Source: Calamus simplicifolius (taxonomy: Eukaryota; Streptophyta; Magnoliopsida; Arecales; Arecaceae). From it: a stretch of DNA of 64,000 bases. The position numbers and the translations under genes are program-made. How positions within the stretch are numbered: the first letter of the stretch is position 1; each line of letters starts with the position of its first letter. Location: NCBI GenBank assembly GCA_900491605.1, contig UESW01003902.1, positions 1 to 64,000 of the forward strand, in the 5' to 3' direction. Under the pieces are notes generated by a model. The model did not search any database. It saw only the letters and a program-made list of their open reading frames with translations, and was not told the origin of the DNA. Below are positions 22,758 to 32,065 of this stretch, piece after piece.

Positions 22758-24656
22758 TTTTTTTGGTATAGATGGATGATCACATTAATTTATGATGAGT
22801 TAGACTCGAAATATCAGAATACAAATTTAGGTAAGAACAAGGGGGCAAGGGTCACATTGCTTTCAATACCAAAAACCTAAGTGGTCAGTCACTCTAGCGA
22901 CAATCCAATCAGCCGCTGAGTTGGCTTCACGGTAAATATGGTGAATCTGGGCATTGTGAACACCCTGTAGAATAGCTCGAATATCGCACAGCACGGGATG
23001 GAAGGCAACTGGTTCTGGAATTTGACAGAGCCAGCAGATAATCGTAATAGAATCCTCTCAATAATGAGACTGCGGGCACCCAGGCTGCGAATGGCACAGG
23101 AAATACCAGCTCAGGCAGCATACAACTCAGAAAGAGGCATCGAGGAGTCTAAAAGGCAGAACCCTCTAGCTGCCAACATCCACCATCCGATCCATGAATC
23201 ACAAAAGCAGATCCAACACATCTATCATGAACACTTTCATCAAAGTTGATTTTGACAAACCCTGAAGGTGGGGCTCCCAAGATATGAAGACCGTGTGCCG
23301 GTGCGCTGCCAAAGAAGTAGGGGAGTCCCAGAAGCTAGGGCTAACAGAATCAAGAGCTCTCTGATGGAAAGTAAACTCAGCAGCTAAGGAGAAAGTAGTC
23401 CTGACTACCCTGTGAGAAGGAGCAGTCTCATCAGTGAACACGATCCAGTTTCGGATAACCAGACCTGATAAGCTATATAAGTCCTCGTGGAAACCTGCTT
23501 ATGGGTACCCCTCCCCTTATCCTGTCTAAGGAGGCTCAGGAACAAGATACATTGGGAAGCAGCACCAAGAGCCCAAGGACGGTCACTAGAGAGCCTCCAA
23601 ATCTGTCTTGCTCTAGTAGAATTGAAGATAGCATGATCAGTCGTCTCCTCCTCAGACCACATAACGGACACGTCGGCTAGATGCTCAAACCTCTCCTAGG
23701 GACCAGATAGGAAGAATGTCCCATGCATGCTTCCAAATAAAAAGTTTCACCCTAGGGTGGATGGGGAGACACCAGATCCATGCCAAGTCCATCAATAAGT
23801 GAGACTGAGGCCTGTAGATCTTCAAGAGGTCCCTAATAGAAGCACAAGATAACGAAGATCTCCTCCACACCCTGATGTCAGAAGTGGGGCTCGGAACAAG
23901 GGGAATAGCTAGGATGCGTCGGTAGAGCTCATTCCCAAAAAAACTAGATACCATAGAGGAAGATTAGGCAGTATGATCCTGAGAAAGTAACTCAGTGACA
24001 CTCATTTTAGAAGGAATGTCAATACAGACAAAAGTCGGCCATCGAGACAGGGGGAGGTTTGCAATCCACGTATTCCAAACAATATCCACAGAGGCTCCAT
24101 TTTCAATCATCCATGAGATGTGTTCAGAATAGCCGGAGCGGGCCGACATATCTCTTTTAAGAAAAAGGAGTACCCACGAGTAGACTGAGGAGGAATGGAA
24201 GAATCCCAGTCACCATATTTGGCATGCATGAAGGAACTCCACAAACTATGTGGATTAAGCAGGAATTGCATGGCATGCCTAGCAATCAAAGCCTTCCTTC
24301 TAACAATAAAGGACTGAATCCCAAGCCCTTCCTCACTAATCGGTAGACATACAGTATCCCAAGCCAGAAGGTGGATACCATGACCATCCTGCATCGAGGC
24401 CCAAAAGAAATCCTGAAAGTACCTCTCAATCTTTCCCAGACAAGTCAATGGGATAGCAGCATTAGATAATAGATAGAGAGGAAGAGTAGAGACTAGAGAG
24501 CATCGAGCATAAGAGAGTAATCCTCGTCATTATAAATAATCTAGTAATCTGTCACCCATCTAGATGATCACGGATCCATTTCTTAAGATCACTAAAGTCA
24601 GAACTCCGTAGTCATCTTCTAGTGATAAGTATCCCAAGATAGGATATCCATGGCCG
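22758..24656 (-). mobile_element. LINE (L1-type), minus strand, 5'-truncated, LINE-2
   Basis: This is homologous to LINE-1, reading minus strand from a T run at 22755-22764. Its right end falls near 24656, after the region matching the start of the LINE-1 thumb. CTTTTCTTTTCTTT lies at 22744-22757 and 24657-24670, a probable 14-bp target duplication, although it is low-complexity. Fragments of RNase H (about 22927-23250), zinc-binding region (23405-23671, EETTDHAIF) and connecting segments (23685-24448) are in order. The reverse transcriptase palm is absent. Confidence 0.75.
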
Positions 24657-24666
24657 CTTTTCTTTT

Positions 24667-24733
24667 CTTTGCCTGTATTCTTCCCTCCATTGGTTCACTT
24701 TGCTTTGCCTGTATTCTTCCCTCCATTGGTTCA
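24667..24733. repeat. 36-bp tandem duplication
   Basis: A 31-bp unit containing GCCTGTATTCTTCCCTCCAT occurs at 24667 and 24703 in the flank of LINE-2. Confidence 0.8.
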
Positions 24734-24883
24734 TGAATCGGGATGCATGACATGATCAGTCTAGCCCCCCTTTATGTGCTTATTCTGTGACCTTGGACAT
24801 AACCGTCAGCCCTGAATCATATGGTGGAATTCTTAAGTAGATCAAAATATCACGCTGCTTGGAATTCTCTCTCTCTCTCTCGC

Positions 24884-25065
24884 ATGGATCGCAAGAGGAA
24901 GAGAGACACGGCCCCCGCCGAGACTCGGACCAGCCCCGGCGTCCGACCCAACCCCACCACAATCTCTTCCTCCACCACCATTGCGACAGGCCATACTGCC
25001 ACGGCCTCCCTTCTTCCATCCTCTGCCCTCCCTTCTAACCCACCAACCACCCAGCCTGTCCTATC
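24884..25065 (+). pseudogene. Host-like gene copy 2, first part (split by copia element 2)
   Basis: The ATG at 24884 follows a CT tract, as in copy 1, and upstream flanks from about 24791 align with those of copy 1 near 12400. The frame encodes MDRKRKRDTAPAE, then a Pro/Ser/Thr-rich region sharing TATASLLPSSALPS with copy 1. It is cut at 25065 by the copia insertion. The N-terminus is again basic. It continues at 30155. Confidence 0.7.
25061..25065. other. Target-site duplication CTATC, left flank of copia element 2
   Basis: CTATC precedes TGTCAAATTT at 25066. The same pentamer follows the right LTR at 30155-30159. Confidence 0.9.
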
Positions 25066-25483
25066 TGTCAAATTTAGGTTTTGTTCTCTATTCCTTCTTG
25101 TGAGGGTTGCTCACTTTATATAAAGTTGTCGGACTAATTACAAGGCTAAAAATCAGCCATTACATAAGACACACATGATTATGTAAGGTAAGAATAAATG
25201 TCTATCAATTCTATGCATATATATAATATACTCTACACTTATGGCAATGATGCTGATTTTTGCCTAAAATTTTTCCCTTGATGCGCCCTTAGTTAGCCAA
25301 TTTGAATTTCAAAATTTAAATTTAAAACTTCCGCTTAACTGGTCCTTTGGCTCACCAAATTAGTCATGAAATCTGTCATTTTTGCATATCAAATCAGCCT
25401 TGGAATTTGCCATTTCTAAGCACCAAATCAGCCTTGGAATCTACCATTTCTGCTCCCTTGACTAGCTGTTAATTCTACTAATA
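25066..25483 (-). repeat. 3' LTR of copia element 2
   Basis: This LTR is homologous to 29738-30154. In the sense direction it reads TATTAGTAG...TTGACA. The 5' terminal dinucleotide is TA rather than TG in both LTRs. A purine tract (reverse complement of TCCCCCCTC) directly adjoins it at 25484-25492. Confidence 0.88.
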
Positions 25484-25490
25484 TCCCCCC

Positions 25491-25775
25491 TCAAATTGAT
25501 GCTGGGCGATTGAGAAGCATCAATTTGTCAATTAAGAACTGATGTCGGGGACGAGAGAGAGCCTTGGTGAAGACATCAGCAGTTTGGTGTTCAGTAGAAA
25601 TGTGTGGAAGAGTAATCTTCTGACGAGCAAAAGCTTCACGAATGGAATGACAATCCACTTCAATATGTTTGGTGCGCTCATAAAAAATAGGATTGGAAGC
25701 AATTTGAATAGCACTGGTATTATCAGCATGAAGAGGAGTAGGAGTAAGCTGTGGAACACTAAGTTCGCCTAACAA
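25491..25775 (-). pseudogene. Ty1-copia RNase H, element 2
   Basis: The 94-residue frame carries PLHADNTSAIQIA, ERTKHIEVDCH and TADVFTKALSRPRHQFL, the C-terminal RNase H signature of copia polyproteins. It ends 7 bases before the 3' LTR. The upstream half of the domain lies in shifted frames at 25769-25957. This enzyme degrades the RNA template in cDNA synthesis. It is a fragment of one polyprotein, so no start codon is proposed. Confidence 0.85.
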
Positions 25776-25966
25776 CCCTCAAAGCCATATAATTTCAGAA
25801 CAAGCAGACGACATAGCCCGATATTCAGACTCGGTGGATGACTTCGAAACATGAGCCTGCTTCTTACTCCTCCAAGAAATGAGGGCGTTGCCAAGAAACA
25901 TATATCAACCCGTAACAGAACGACGAGTATCCGCACAACCAGCCCAGTCGGCATCACTAAAACCCT

Positions 25967-27024
25967 TCAACTGTAAAGAATTCTCAAGGAAAAAAATAAG
26001 CCACGACCAGATATCCCTTTGAGATATCGAAGAAGACGACGGACAGTGGCCAAATGTGTTTGGCAAGGAGCCTGCATAAACTGACTGACCTGCTGAACAA
26101 CAAACGAAATATCAGATCGAGTAATGGTCAAATAATTCAAACTGCCCACCAGCTGCCGATACATTGAAGGATCAGATAAGGGATCACCATCCGCCTGACG
26201 TAATTTTAAATTGACCTCCATAGGTGTAAGAACCGAATTTGCGTCTTCAAGGCCTGCTAAAGAAAGAAGTTCTTGGGTGTACTTATGCTGATGTAAGAGC
26301 ATGCCATTTGGGCAATGGTGAACCTCCAGTCCAAGAAAATACCTCAGTGGACCAAGATTTTACATATGAAATGAAGATTTGAGATGCTGTTGGAGTTGCT
26401 TAATTAACTGGAGATCAGATCCAGTAATCGCAATATCATCGACATACACAAGAAGTATAACAATCCCAAGGCTAGTCTTGCGAAAGAATAGAGAGGAGTC
26501 ATACTACTCTGAGAAAAAGTGAAATCCAGTAGAGTAGTACGAAACTTCTCAAACCATGCCCGCGGTGCCTGCTTCAAACCATACAGAGATCACTTTAAGC
26601 GACAAACCTCAACAGAAGAGGAAGGAAACAAGCTAGGAGGAGGAGACATAAATATTTCTTCCTTCAGATCACCATGTAGAAATGCATTCTTCACATCCAT
26701 CTGGTGAAGCGACCATCCTTTCGAAATAGCAATGGCCATGATAGTGCGGATAGTAATCATTTTGGCAATGGGAGCAAATGTTTCCTCATAATCAAGCCCA
26801 TACTCCTGTCTATTCTCGAGTGCTACTAGACGAGCTTTATATCTTTCAATAGATCCATCAGCACGTAGCTTGATGGTGTAGACCCATTTACACCCAATAA
26901 GTTTAACTCCAGCAGGACAAGGGACGATGTCCCAAGTGTGATTGTCCTGAAGAGCCTGAATTTCATCCTGCATAGCTTGGCACCAGCACTCTTGAGTAGA
27001 AGCCTGAGAATAAGACTTATGCAC
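25967..27024 (-). pseudogene. Ty1-copia reverse transcriptase, element 2
   Basis: The first frame (27024-26590) has GCKWVYTIKLRADGSIERYK, ARLVA, YEETFAPIAK and QMDVKNAFLHGDL. The catalytic YVDD box is readable near 26440 in another frame. The last frame (26302-25967) has MLLHQHKYTQELL and the YRQLVGSLNYL block. Frameshifts separate them. The order integrase, reverse transcriptase, RNase H is kept. No functional enzyme is expected. Confidence 0.88.
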
Positions 27025-28271
27025 AAAAGTAGTATCAAGAGTAGCCTGAAGAGCCGAAGAAGAAAAACCATACCAATCTGGGGGCCGGAAAATCCTAGTA
27101 GATCATCGTGGCTCATGCAAGACAGGATCAGGTGGCGGTTCAGAGGAAGGAAGAGGTAGTGGGCGACGTCGCTGATACACGATATCGGGCTTAGAAGGAT
27201 ATGAGATACATCATCAAATGCAGGAAGTGAAATAGAGGGAGAAACAAGATTAGTACGAGATGGAAAGAAATATTGATTTTCAAAGAAAATCACATTGCGA
27301 GAAATACGAAGCTTGTTAGCATCCGCATCATAACACACAAATCCTTTATGAGAGTTACTATAACCAAGAAAAGCACACTGAACAGATTGGGCAGAAAGCT
27401 TGTGACGTTCAATGGGAGGTAAATGAACAAAACAAATGTAACTAAATACATGCAAATAATTATAATTAGGAGAAACACCAAACAAATGAGAATATGGAGA
27501 ATCAAGATGCAAGGTAGGAGAAGGTAGACGATTAATCAAATATACCGCTGTAGATAATGCTTCTACCCAAAATCTAGACGGTACAGAAGATTCAAGCATC
27601 AATGTACGAACAACATCTAAAAGATGTCTATTCTTACGCTCGGCGATGCCATTTTGTTGAGGGGTGTAAGGACACGAACGTTGAGAAAGAATACCCTTCT
27701 GTTGGAAAAAAGATTAAAAATCATGAGACATGTATTCTCCCCCAGAATCTGAATGGAAGATCTTAATACAGGTAGAAAATTGAGTTTCTACATAGGCAAC
27801 AAAAGTTTTGAAGGTTGAAAGCACATCAGCTTTAGAACGAAGAAAATAGACTCACGTGAAACGACTGTAATCATCAATAAATGTCACAAAATATCGGTAT
27901 TAAGCATGAGAAAGAACAGGACTCATACCCCAAACATCAGAATGAATAATATCAAAGCATGTAGAAGCACAACTACCTTGCAAAGGAAAAGGTAAAGATT
28001 TTCTTTTTCCTAGTTTACAAGGAGCACAATCAAAAGGCAAGGAAGAAAACTCATTTGTATTACTCAAATAACCATGTTTCATAAGATGTGTCAAAATTAC
28101 AGAGTTGGGATGACCCAATTTCTTATGCCAAAGATGGCTATTATTATTAGCAATAGCAGAACAACCAACAAAATTAGAACGAGGAACGGAAAACGACTGA
28201 AGAGGAAAAAGACGTCCCACTTTAGGCCCTTTGCTATCTCTTGCCCCGACGCTTGATCCTGCACACGACAA
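26826..28271 (-). pseudogene. Ty1-copia integrase, element 2
   Basis: Fragment 28271-27900 holds the HLWHKKLGHPNS...CAPCKLGK zinc module and FDIIHSDVWGM. Between 27900 and 27610, shifted frames give the DDE core (a GGEYMS-like box near 27740 and a CPYTPQQNG-like box near 27660). Fragment 27602-26826 starts MMLESSVPSRFWVEAL and carries the HVFSYICFVHLPP and KGFVCYD regions. Integrase joins the element cDNA to host DNA. Multiple frameshifts make it inactive. Confidence 0.83.
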
Positions 28272-28361
28272 CCAGAACGATCAAAATGAATAGAACAATT
28301 ATCTTCTACTAATTGTCCAACAGAAATGAGATTGGCAGATAAGTTAGGAGACACAAAAACA

Positions 28362-28649
28362 TCAGTAAAGAAGACCCCAGATTTTAACTGCAGTAATGGG
28401 AAGAGTACTGCCATCTGCAATCTGAATATGTTGCTGACCATCATACTTACGAACATCTTGTAAAGCTGCCAAACTTTCAGTCATGTGATTGGAAGCTGCA
28501 GAGTCAATTAACCAAGGAGAAGAAAGGAGATGTTTCTTGCCTTGGAGACCAAGAGCAGAAAGGGCAGAAATAATCATCTGTTGAACCTGCTCGGGCATAA
28601 TGTTGGAAGAAGAACTTGGAACTGTGGGCAGAGTGGAAGACATAGGCAC
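28362..28649 (-). pseudogene. Ty1-copia aspartic protease, element 2
   Basis: The 95-residue frame carries WLIDSAASNHMTESL followed by HIQIADGSTLPI, the copia protease region. The usual active-site triad D-S/T-G is changed to D-S-A here. This replaces a catalytic-loop glycine and should inactivate the enzyme even without the frameshifts. It lies between the gag zinc knuckles and integrase. Confidence 0.83.
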
Positions 28650-28699
28650 AGAAGCAGATTGAACAGCAGTATGAAAAATAGGAGCAGATTTATTCTGAG

Positions 28700-29491
28700 A
28701 GCGTATACGACAATCCTTAAGGATATGACCCTCCTTCTTGCAATAATTGCAGAATTTCTTGCTGCAATATTTTGCAATATGCCCAATTTTCTTGCAACTA
28801 TAACATTATGGTGGAGATCTAGATCGTCCTTTGCCTTGAGCAGCGTATGCCATATTAACCATCTCAGAACCACCAGTGTTTTGATCAAGGCCAAGCTGTG
28901 AGGCAAGACACTGTTCTTCACGCAAGAGTTCACCCAAGCAATCCTCCAAAGAGGGGACATGTGTGCGATTGATTAACCCAGCTCGTGCACTTTCAAACTC
29001 GGGTCTGAGCTTCATCAAGAATTGATCCCGCTGGCTCTCAAAATGAACCGCTTGTAGTGTTGCCAAAGCTTCTTTGGGAACCTGAGAATGCACCAATCCA
29101 GAATAATCACTCCATAAATTAATAAAACCAGAATAAAATTGCTCAATAGAAAGATTCCCCTGGCGATAGTTTCCAATGTCTAACTCCAATTAAAACTTTC
29201 AGCAGAATTATTTTGATAATAAATTTGCCGAAGGTAATCACACATTTCCTTAACAGTAGTGAACCTACGAAGATTATTGACCATATGAGGTTCAACAGAG
29301 CTGAGTAGCCAGGAAGCAATTTTAGCATCCTTGTTTTCCCATAAACTAAGCTCCTTGGAATCAGTTGGAGCCTTAGAAGACCCATCCAAATGACCCCATA
29401 ACTCCTTCCCTTTCACAAACATCCTGAACTGGAATTCCCAACTGGTGTAGTTCTTGCCATTAAGGCGAATAATAGAATTTTCTCCAGACAT
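28700..29491 (-). pseudogene. Ty1-copia gag, element 2
   Basis: The start ATG is probably at 29491 (MSGENSIIRLNGKNY), typical of copia gag, with WEFQFRMFVKGKELWGHL following. A frameshift near 29185 moves the reading to 29189-28806 (FYSGFINLWSDY, LMKLRPEFE, CLGELLREEQ). After a TAA stop near 28805 come two CCHC zinc knuckles in tandem: CYSCKKIGHIAKYC at about 28765-28803 and CNYCKKEGHILKDC at about 28720-28760. Gag forms the virus-like particle and binds RNA through the knuckles. Non-functional because of the stop and frameshift. Confidence 0.87.
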
Positions 29492-29587
29492 AATTAAAAA
29501 AAATTGACAGAGCAGATAAATCACAACAGTTACTCTTCAGAATCTATCGACAGCTACCAAGCAACAGAAAAAAAACAAGATCCGACA

Positions 29588-29725
29588 GTCACCAAGAAAC
29601 CCTCAAGAAATCAAGAATTCAAACAAGCCAAGAGAAAACCACGAAAATAATTTGTGGTCACCAAGAAACCCTCAAGAAATCAAGAATTCAAACAAGCCAA
29701 GAGAAAACCACGAAAATAATTTGTG
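29588..29725. repeat. 69-bp perfect tandem duplication in the leader of copia element 2
   Basis: Copies at 29588-29656 and 29657-29725 include AACCCTCAAGAAATCAAG and run into the first bases of the primer site (TTTGTGG). The inner copy therefore ends in a truncated primer site. Confidence 0.9.
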
Positions 29726-29737
29726 GCTCTGATACCA
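29720..29737 (-). other. Primer binding site of copia element 2
   Basis: On the minus strand it reads TGGTATCAGAGCCACAAA, directly next to the 5' LTR. This is the plant initiator tRNA-Met type. Confidence 0.92.
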
Positions 29738-30154
29738 TGTCAAATTTAGGTTTTGTTCTCTATCCTTTCTTGTGAGGGTTGCTCACTTTATATAAAGTTG
29801 TCGGACTAATTACAAGGCTAAAAATCAGCCATTACATAAGATACACATGATTATGTAAGGTAAGAATAAATGTCTATCAATTCTATGCATATATACAATA
29901 TACTCTACACTTATGGCAATGATGCTGATTTTCTGTCTAAACAATTTTCCCTTGATGCGCCCTTAGTTATCCAATTTGAATTTCAAAATTTAAATTCAAA
30001 ACTTCCGCTTAACTGGTCCTTTGGCTCGCCAAATTAATCATGAAATCTGTCATTTTTGCATATCAAATCAGCCTTGGAATCTGTCATTTCTGAGCACCAA
30101 ATCAGCCTTGAAATCTATTTCTGCTCCCTTGACTAACTATTAATTCTACTAATA
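29738..30154 (-). repeat. 5' LTR of copia element 2
   Basis: This is the partner of 25066-25483, adjoining the primer site on its left and the CTATC target duplication on its right. Confidence 0.9.
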
Positions 30155-30432
30155 CTATCGGTACGCATTAATCCCTTCATCCTCGGCCTTAGCAATCGCC
30201 ATCACCCTCCCCGGCCCCGCCCCTATCCATTCAGGAAACCCATCAAGCACAACACATTTCTGACACCTCAGTCGGAACCAGCACCATCGCCGACTCCGCC
30301 GGCTCATCGACCGCACCCTCTGCATCGGCCGCGAGCACGAGCACTCCGCTAGAAATCCTACCCATGGCGGACGAGAAAATGAAGTGGGATATTGGAAGTG
30401 GTGATGGCCAAGGAGGTGGAGTTTGTGTTTGA
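30155..30432 (+). pseudogene. Host-like gene copy 2, second part (with internal deletion)
   Basis: Sequence resumes after the copia element with the CTATC duplication, then aligns to copy 1 from the CCCCTATCCATYCA block onward. The translation keeps SSTAPSASAASTSTP and ends GGGVCV with a TGA at 30430, as in copy 1. The ~240 bases that encode the helical core in copy 1 (about 13052-13292) are missing here, joining LP directly to a region matching AEKYKRDG. This copy has therefore lost its only structured domain as well as being split. Downstream flanks also match copy 1. Confidence 0.7.
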
Positions 30433-30631
30433 ATGACAAGCTTAATTACGAGGTAGAGGTTCAGAAGGTAATTAGATACTGTTGTTTGTTGTCTGTTGTT
30501 CCATCGCATGGATCGGAGTTTGTTTCTTTTCTTTGGTCATCCGACTGCGTAATGAGATATCGATCGATCTTGTTCTTTATCTTGGGATGTAGAGTAGTTG
30601 TTCTTAGGAAACATTTCGTACTCTTCATAAA

Positions 30632-30636
30632 TTACC
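30632..30636. other. Target-site duplication TTACC, left flank of element A
   Basis: TTACC precedes the LTR end at 30637 and is repeated at 62085-62089, just outside the other LTR. Confidence 0.92.
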
Positions 30637-31665
30637 TATTGCCGCCGGGATCCGTCCTCCGACTCGGGCGCGGTCGATCTCCAGGGAGAGGGGTGCGGAC
30701 CTGCAAAAAAGCCCACACGCGGAGGCGCTGGGGGTGGCCCTCCGCGGAAGACCCTCCGACGCTCAAGTCAGTGGGGAAGGAATCGGCGATCAACCAGACA
30801 GTGGGGAGGTGGATCTCTCCGGGAGACCTCTCCAGGGGCGGCCAATCGGAAGCTCTAGGAGGGGCAGAGCACCGACGAGCTGCCGGGAGAGGGGGGTGAG
30901 AGTGTGTGTGCGTCAAGAGTCGCGTACCTGAGGGAATCTGTGAGCTGATATTTATAGACTGTCACCTGGATCTTGAGCGTCTTCTGGAAGGTTCAGAGGT
31001 TGTTAGGATACGGAGGTGGATCGAATCAGGCCGTTGTGGGGCCGTTGGGATCCGTATCTTGTTTGTTAGGGGATCGACGGCTGGGAGAGCTCCTTGATCT
31101 TGAGATCTGGTAGGTAGGCTGGGGTAGTTACGATAGGTTCTAGGCCACTTCTCAACATGATTCCTTGTCTAGGATGCCGTTCGGGTAGGCCTGGGCTCTC
31201 CCGCGTCAGGTTCCGCGGAGGTGAGGTACGGATCGCTTGATTGAAGCCGAGCCATAGGCCCGGGAGGGCCAAGCTATGGAAGCCCGGAAGAGCCGAGCTA
31301 CGGAAGCCGGAAGGGGCCGAGCTATGGAAGCCGGAGGGAGCCGAGCTATGGAAGCCCGGAAGGAGCCGAGCTATGGGCCCGGAAGGGCCGAGCTATGGAA
31401 GCCGGAAGGAGCCGAGCTATGGAAGCCCGGGGAGCCGAGCTATGGAAGCTCGGAGGAGCCGAGCTATGGAGCCCGAAGGGGCCGAGCTATGGAAGCCCGG
31501 AAGCCGAGCTATGGAAGCTCGGAAGGAGCCGAGCTATGGAGCCCGGAAGGAGCCGAGCTATGGAAGCCCGGAAGGCCGAGCTATGGAAGCCCGGAGGGAG
31601 AAGGGAGGAGGTCGCCTTAGCCGCCTCGCACGGATATTAATGCAATGACGATTTTACCCCCAACA
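30637..31665 (-). repeat. 3' LTR of element A
   Basis: This 1029-bp LTR is homologous to 61017-62084. The terminal base pair is altered (TATTGCC here, TGTTGCC at 61017). It contains a minus-strand TATA motif (reverse complement of TATTTATA, 30949-30956) and a 14-copy minisatellite in the U3 part. Confidence 0.9.
31273..31608. repeat. 25-bp minisatellite, ~14 copies, in U3 of element A 3' LTR
   Basis: The consensus combines GAGCTATGGAAGCCCGG with AAGGAGCC or AAGGGGCC. Units vary from 22 to 25 bp. The partner LTR has about 13 copies. Because the unit is not a multiple of three and lacks stops, it creates long spurious ORFs in all frames. Confidence 0.92.
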
Positions 31666-31681
31666 CATGCCCTCCACTCCC
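31666..31681 (-). other. Polypurine tract of element A
   Basis: The minus strand reads GGGAGTGGAGGGCATG next to the 3' LTR. Element B has the identical tract at 56648-56663. Confidence 0.85.
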
Positions 31682-31959
31682 TAGTTCGAAGCGTAGGTTC
31701 GGGCATAGGGAGTACAAGTTCGAATGGCGCGTCCGGATGGGACGTCTTGGTTTAGACAGCTCGTGCAATGATGCCCTAATTAATGCGACAGGGTCATCTC
31801 AGCCTTCGGGGCTAAGGCTCCTCCGAGCGACGGTTGGGATTGCGCCACGTTCGAATCCCGATCAATCGGGTTTGTCGAGGCGATTTCGGATGCCTGGGAT
31901 GAGACGCCCCGCCTCTTCAAGGCGGCTTCCTTGGCGGGAAGCAAGTGACGCGCATGGTG

Positions 31960-31969
31960 TATATATATA
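31960..31969 (+). promoter_or_regulatory. TATA box of the large antisense gene in element A
   Basis: TATATATATA lies about 97 bases upstream of the ATG at 32066, on the strand opposite gag-pol. It is conserved in element B near 56357-56368. Confidence 0.55.
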
Positions 31970-32065
31970 CATATATTGTGCATGTGCGCTTCGTCTTTTC
32001 GTTTTGCTTTCGAAAAGTCTGGCTTCATCCTCTTCGACGTTTGTTGTTTTCGTTTGGTACTTTCA

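Larger units (their letters stand above)
25066..30154 (-). mobile_element. Complete Ty1-copia element 2, minus strand
   Basis: This 5089-bp element has two ~418-bp LTRs (25066-25483 and 29738-30154), a tRNA-Met-type primer site, a purine tract, a full set of broken coding domains in copia order and a perfect 5-bp target duplication. The LTRs differ at several positions, and gag and pol carry frameshifts and stops, so it is inactive. It is inserted in copy 2 of the host-like gene. Confidence 0.93.

Noticed and set aside
31241..31648. Long plus-strand ORFs with repeats such as AMEARKEPSYGSPEGAELWKP
   Set aside because: The 25-bp minisatellite has no stop codons and is not a multiple of three, so all frames stay open. 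The same illusion appears at 42014-42731, 56690-57413 and 61749-62059. There is no start context or conserved frame.
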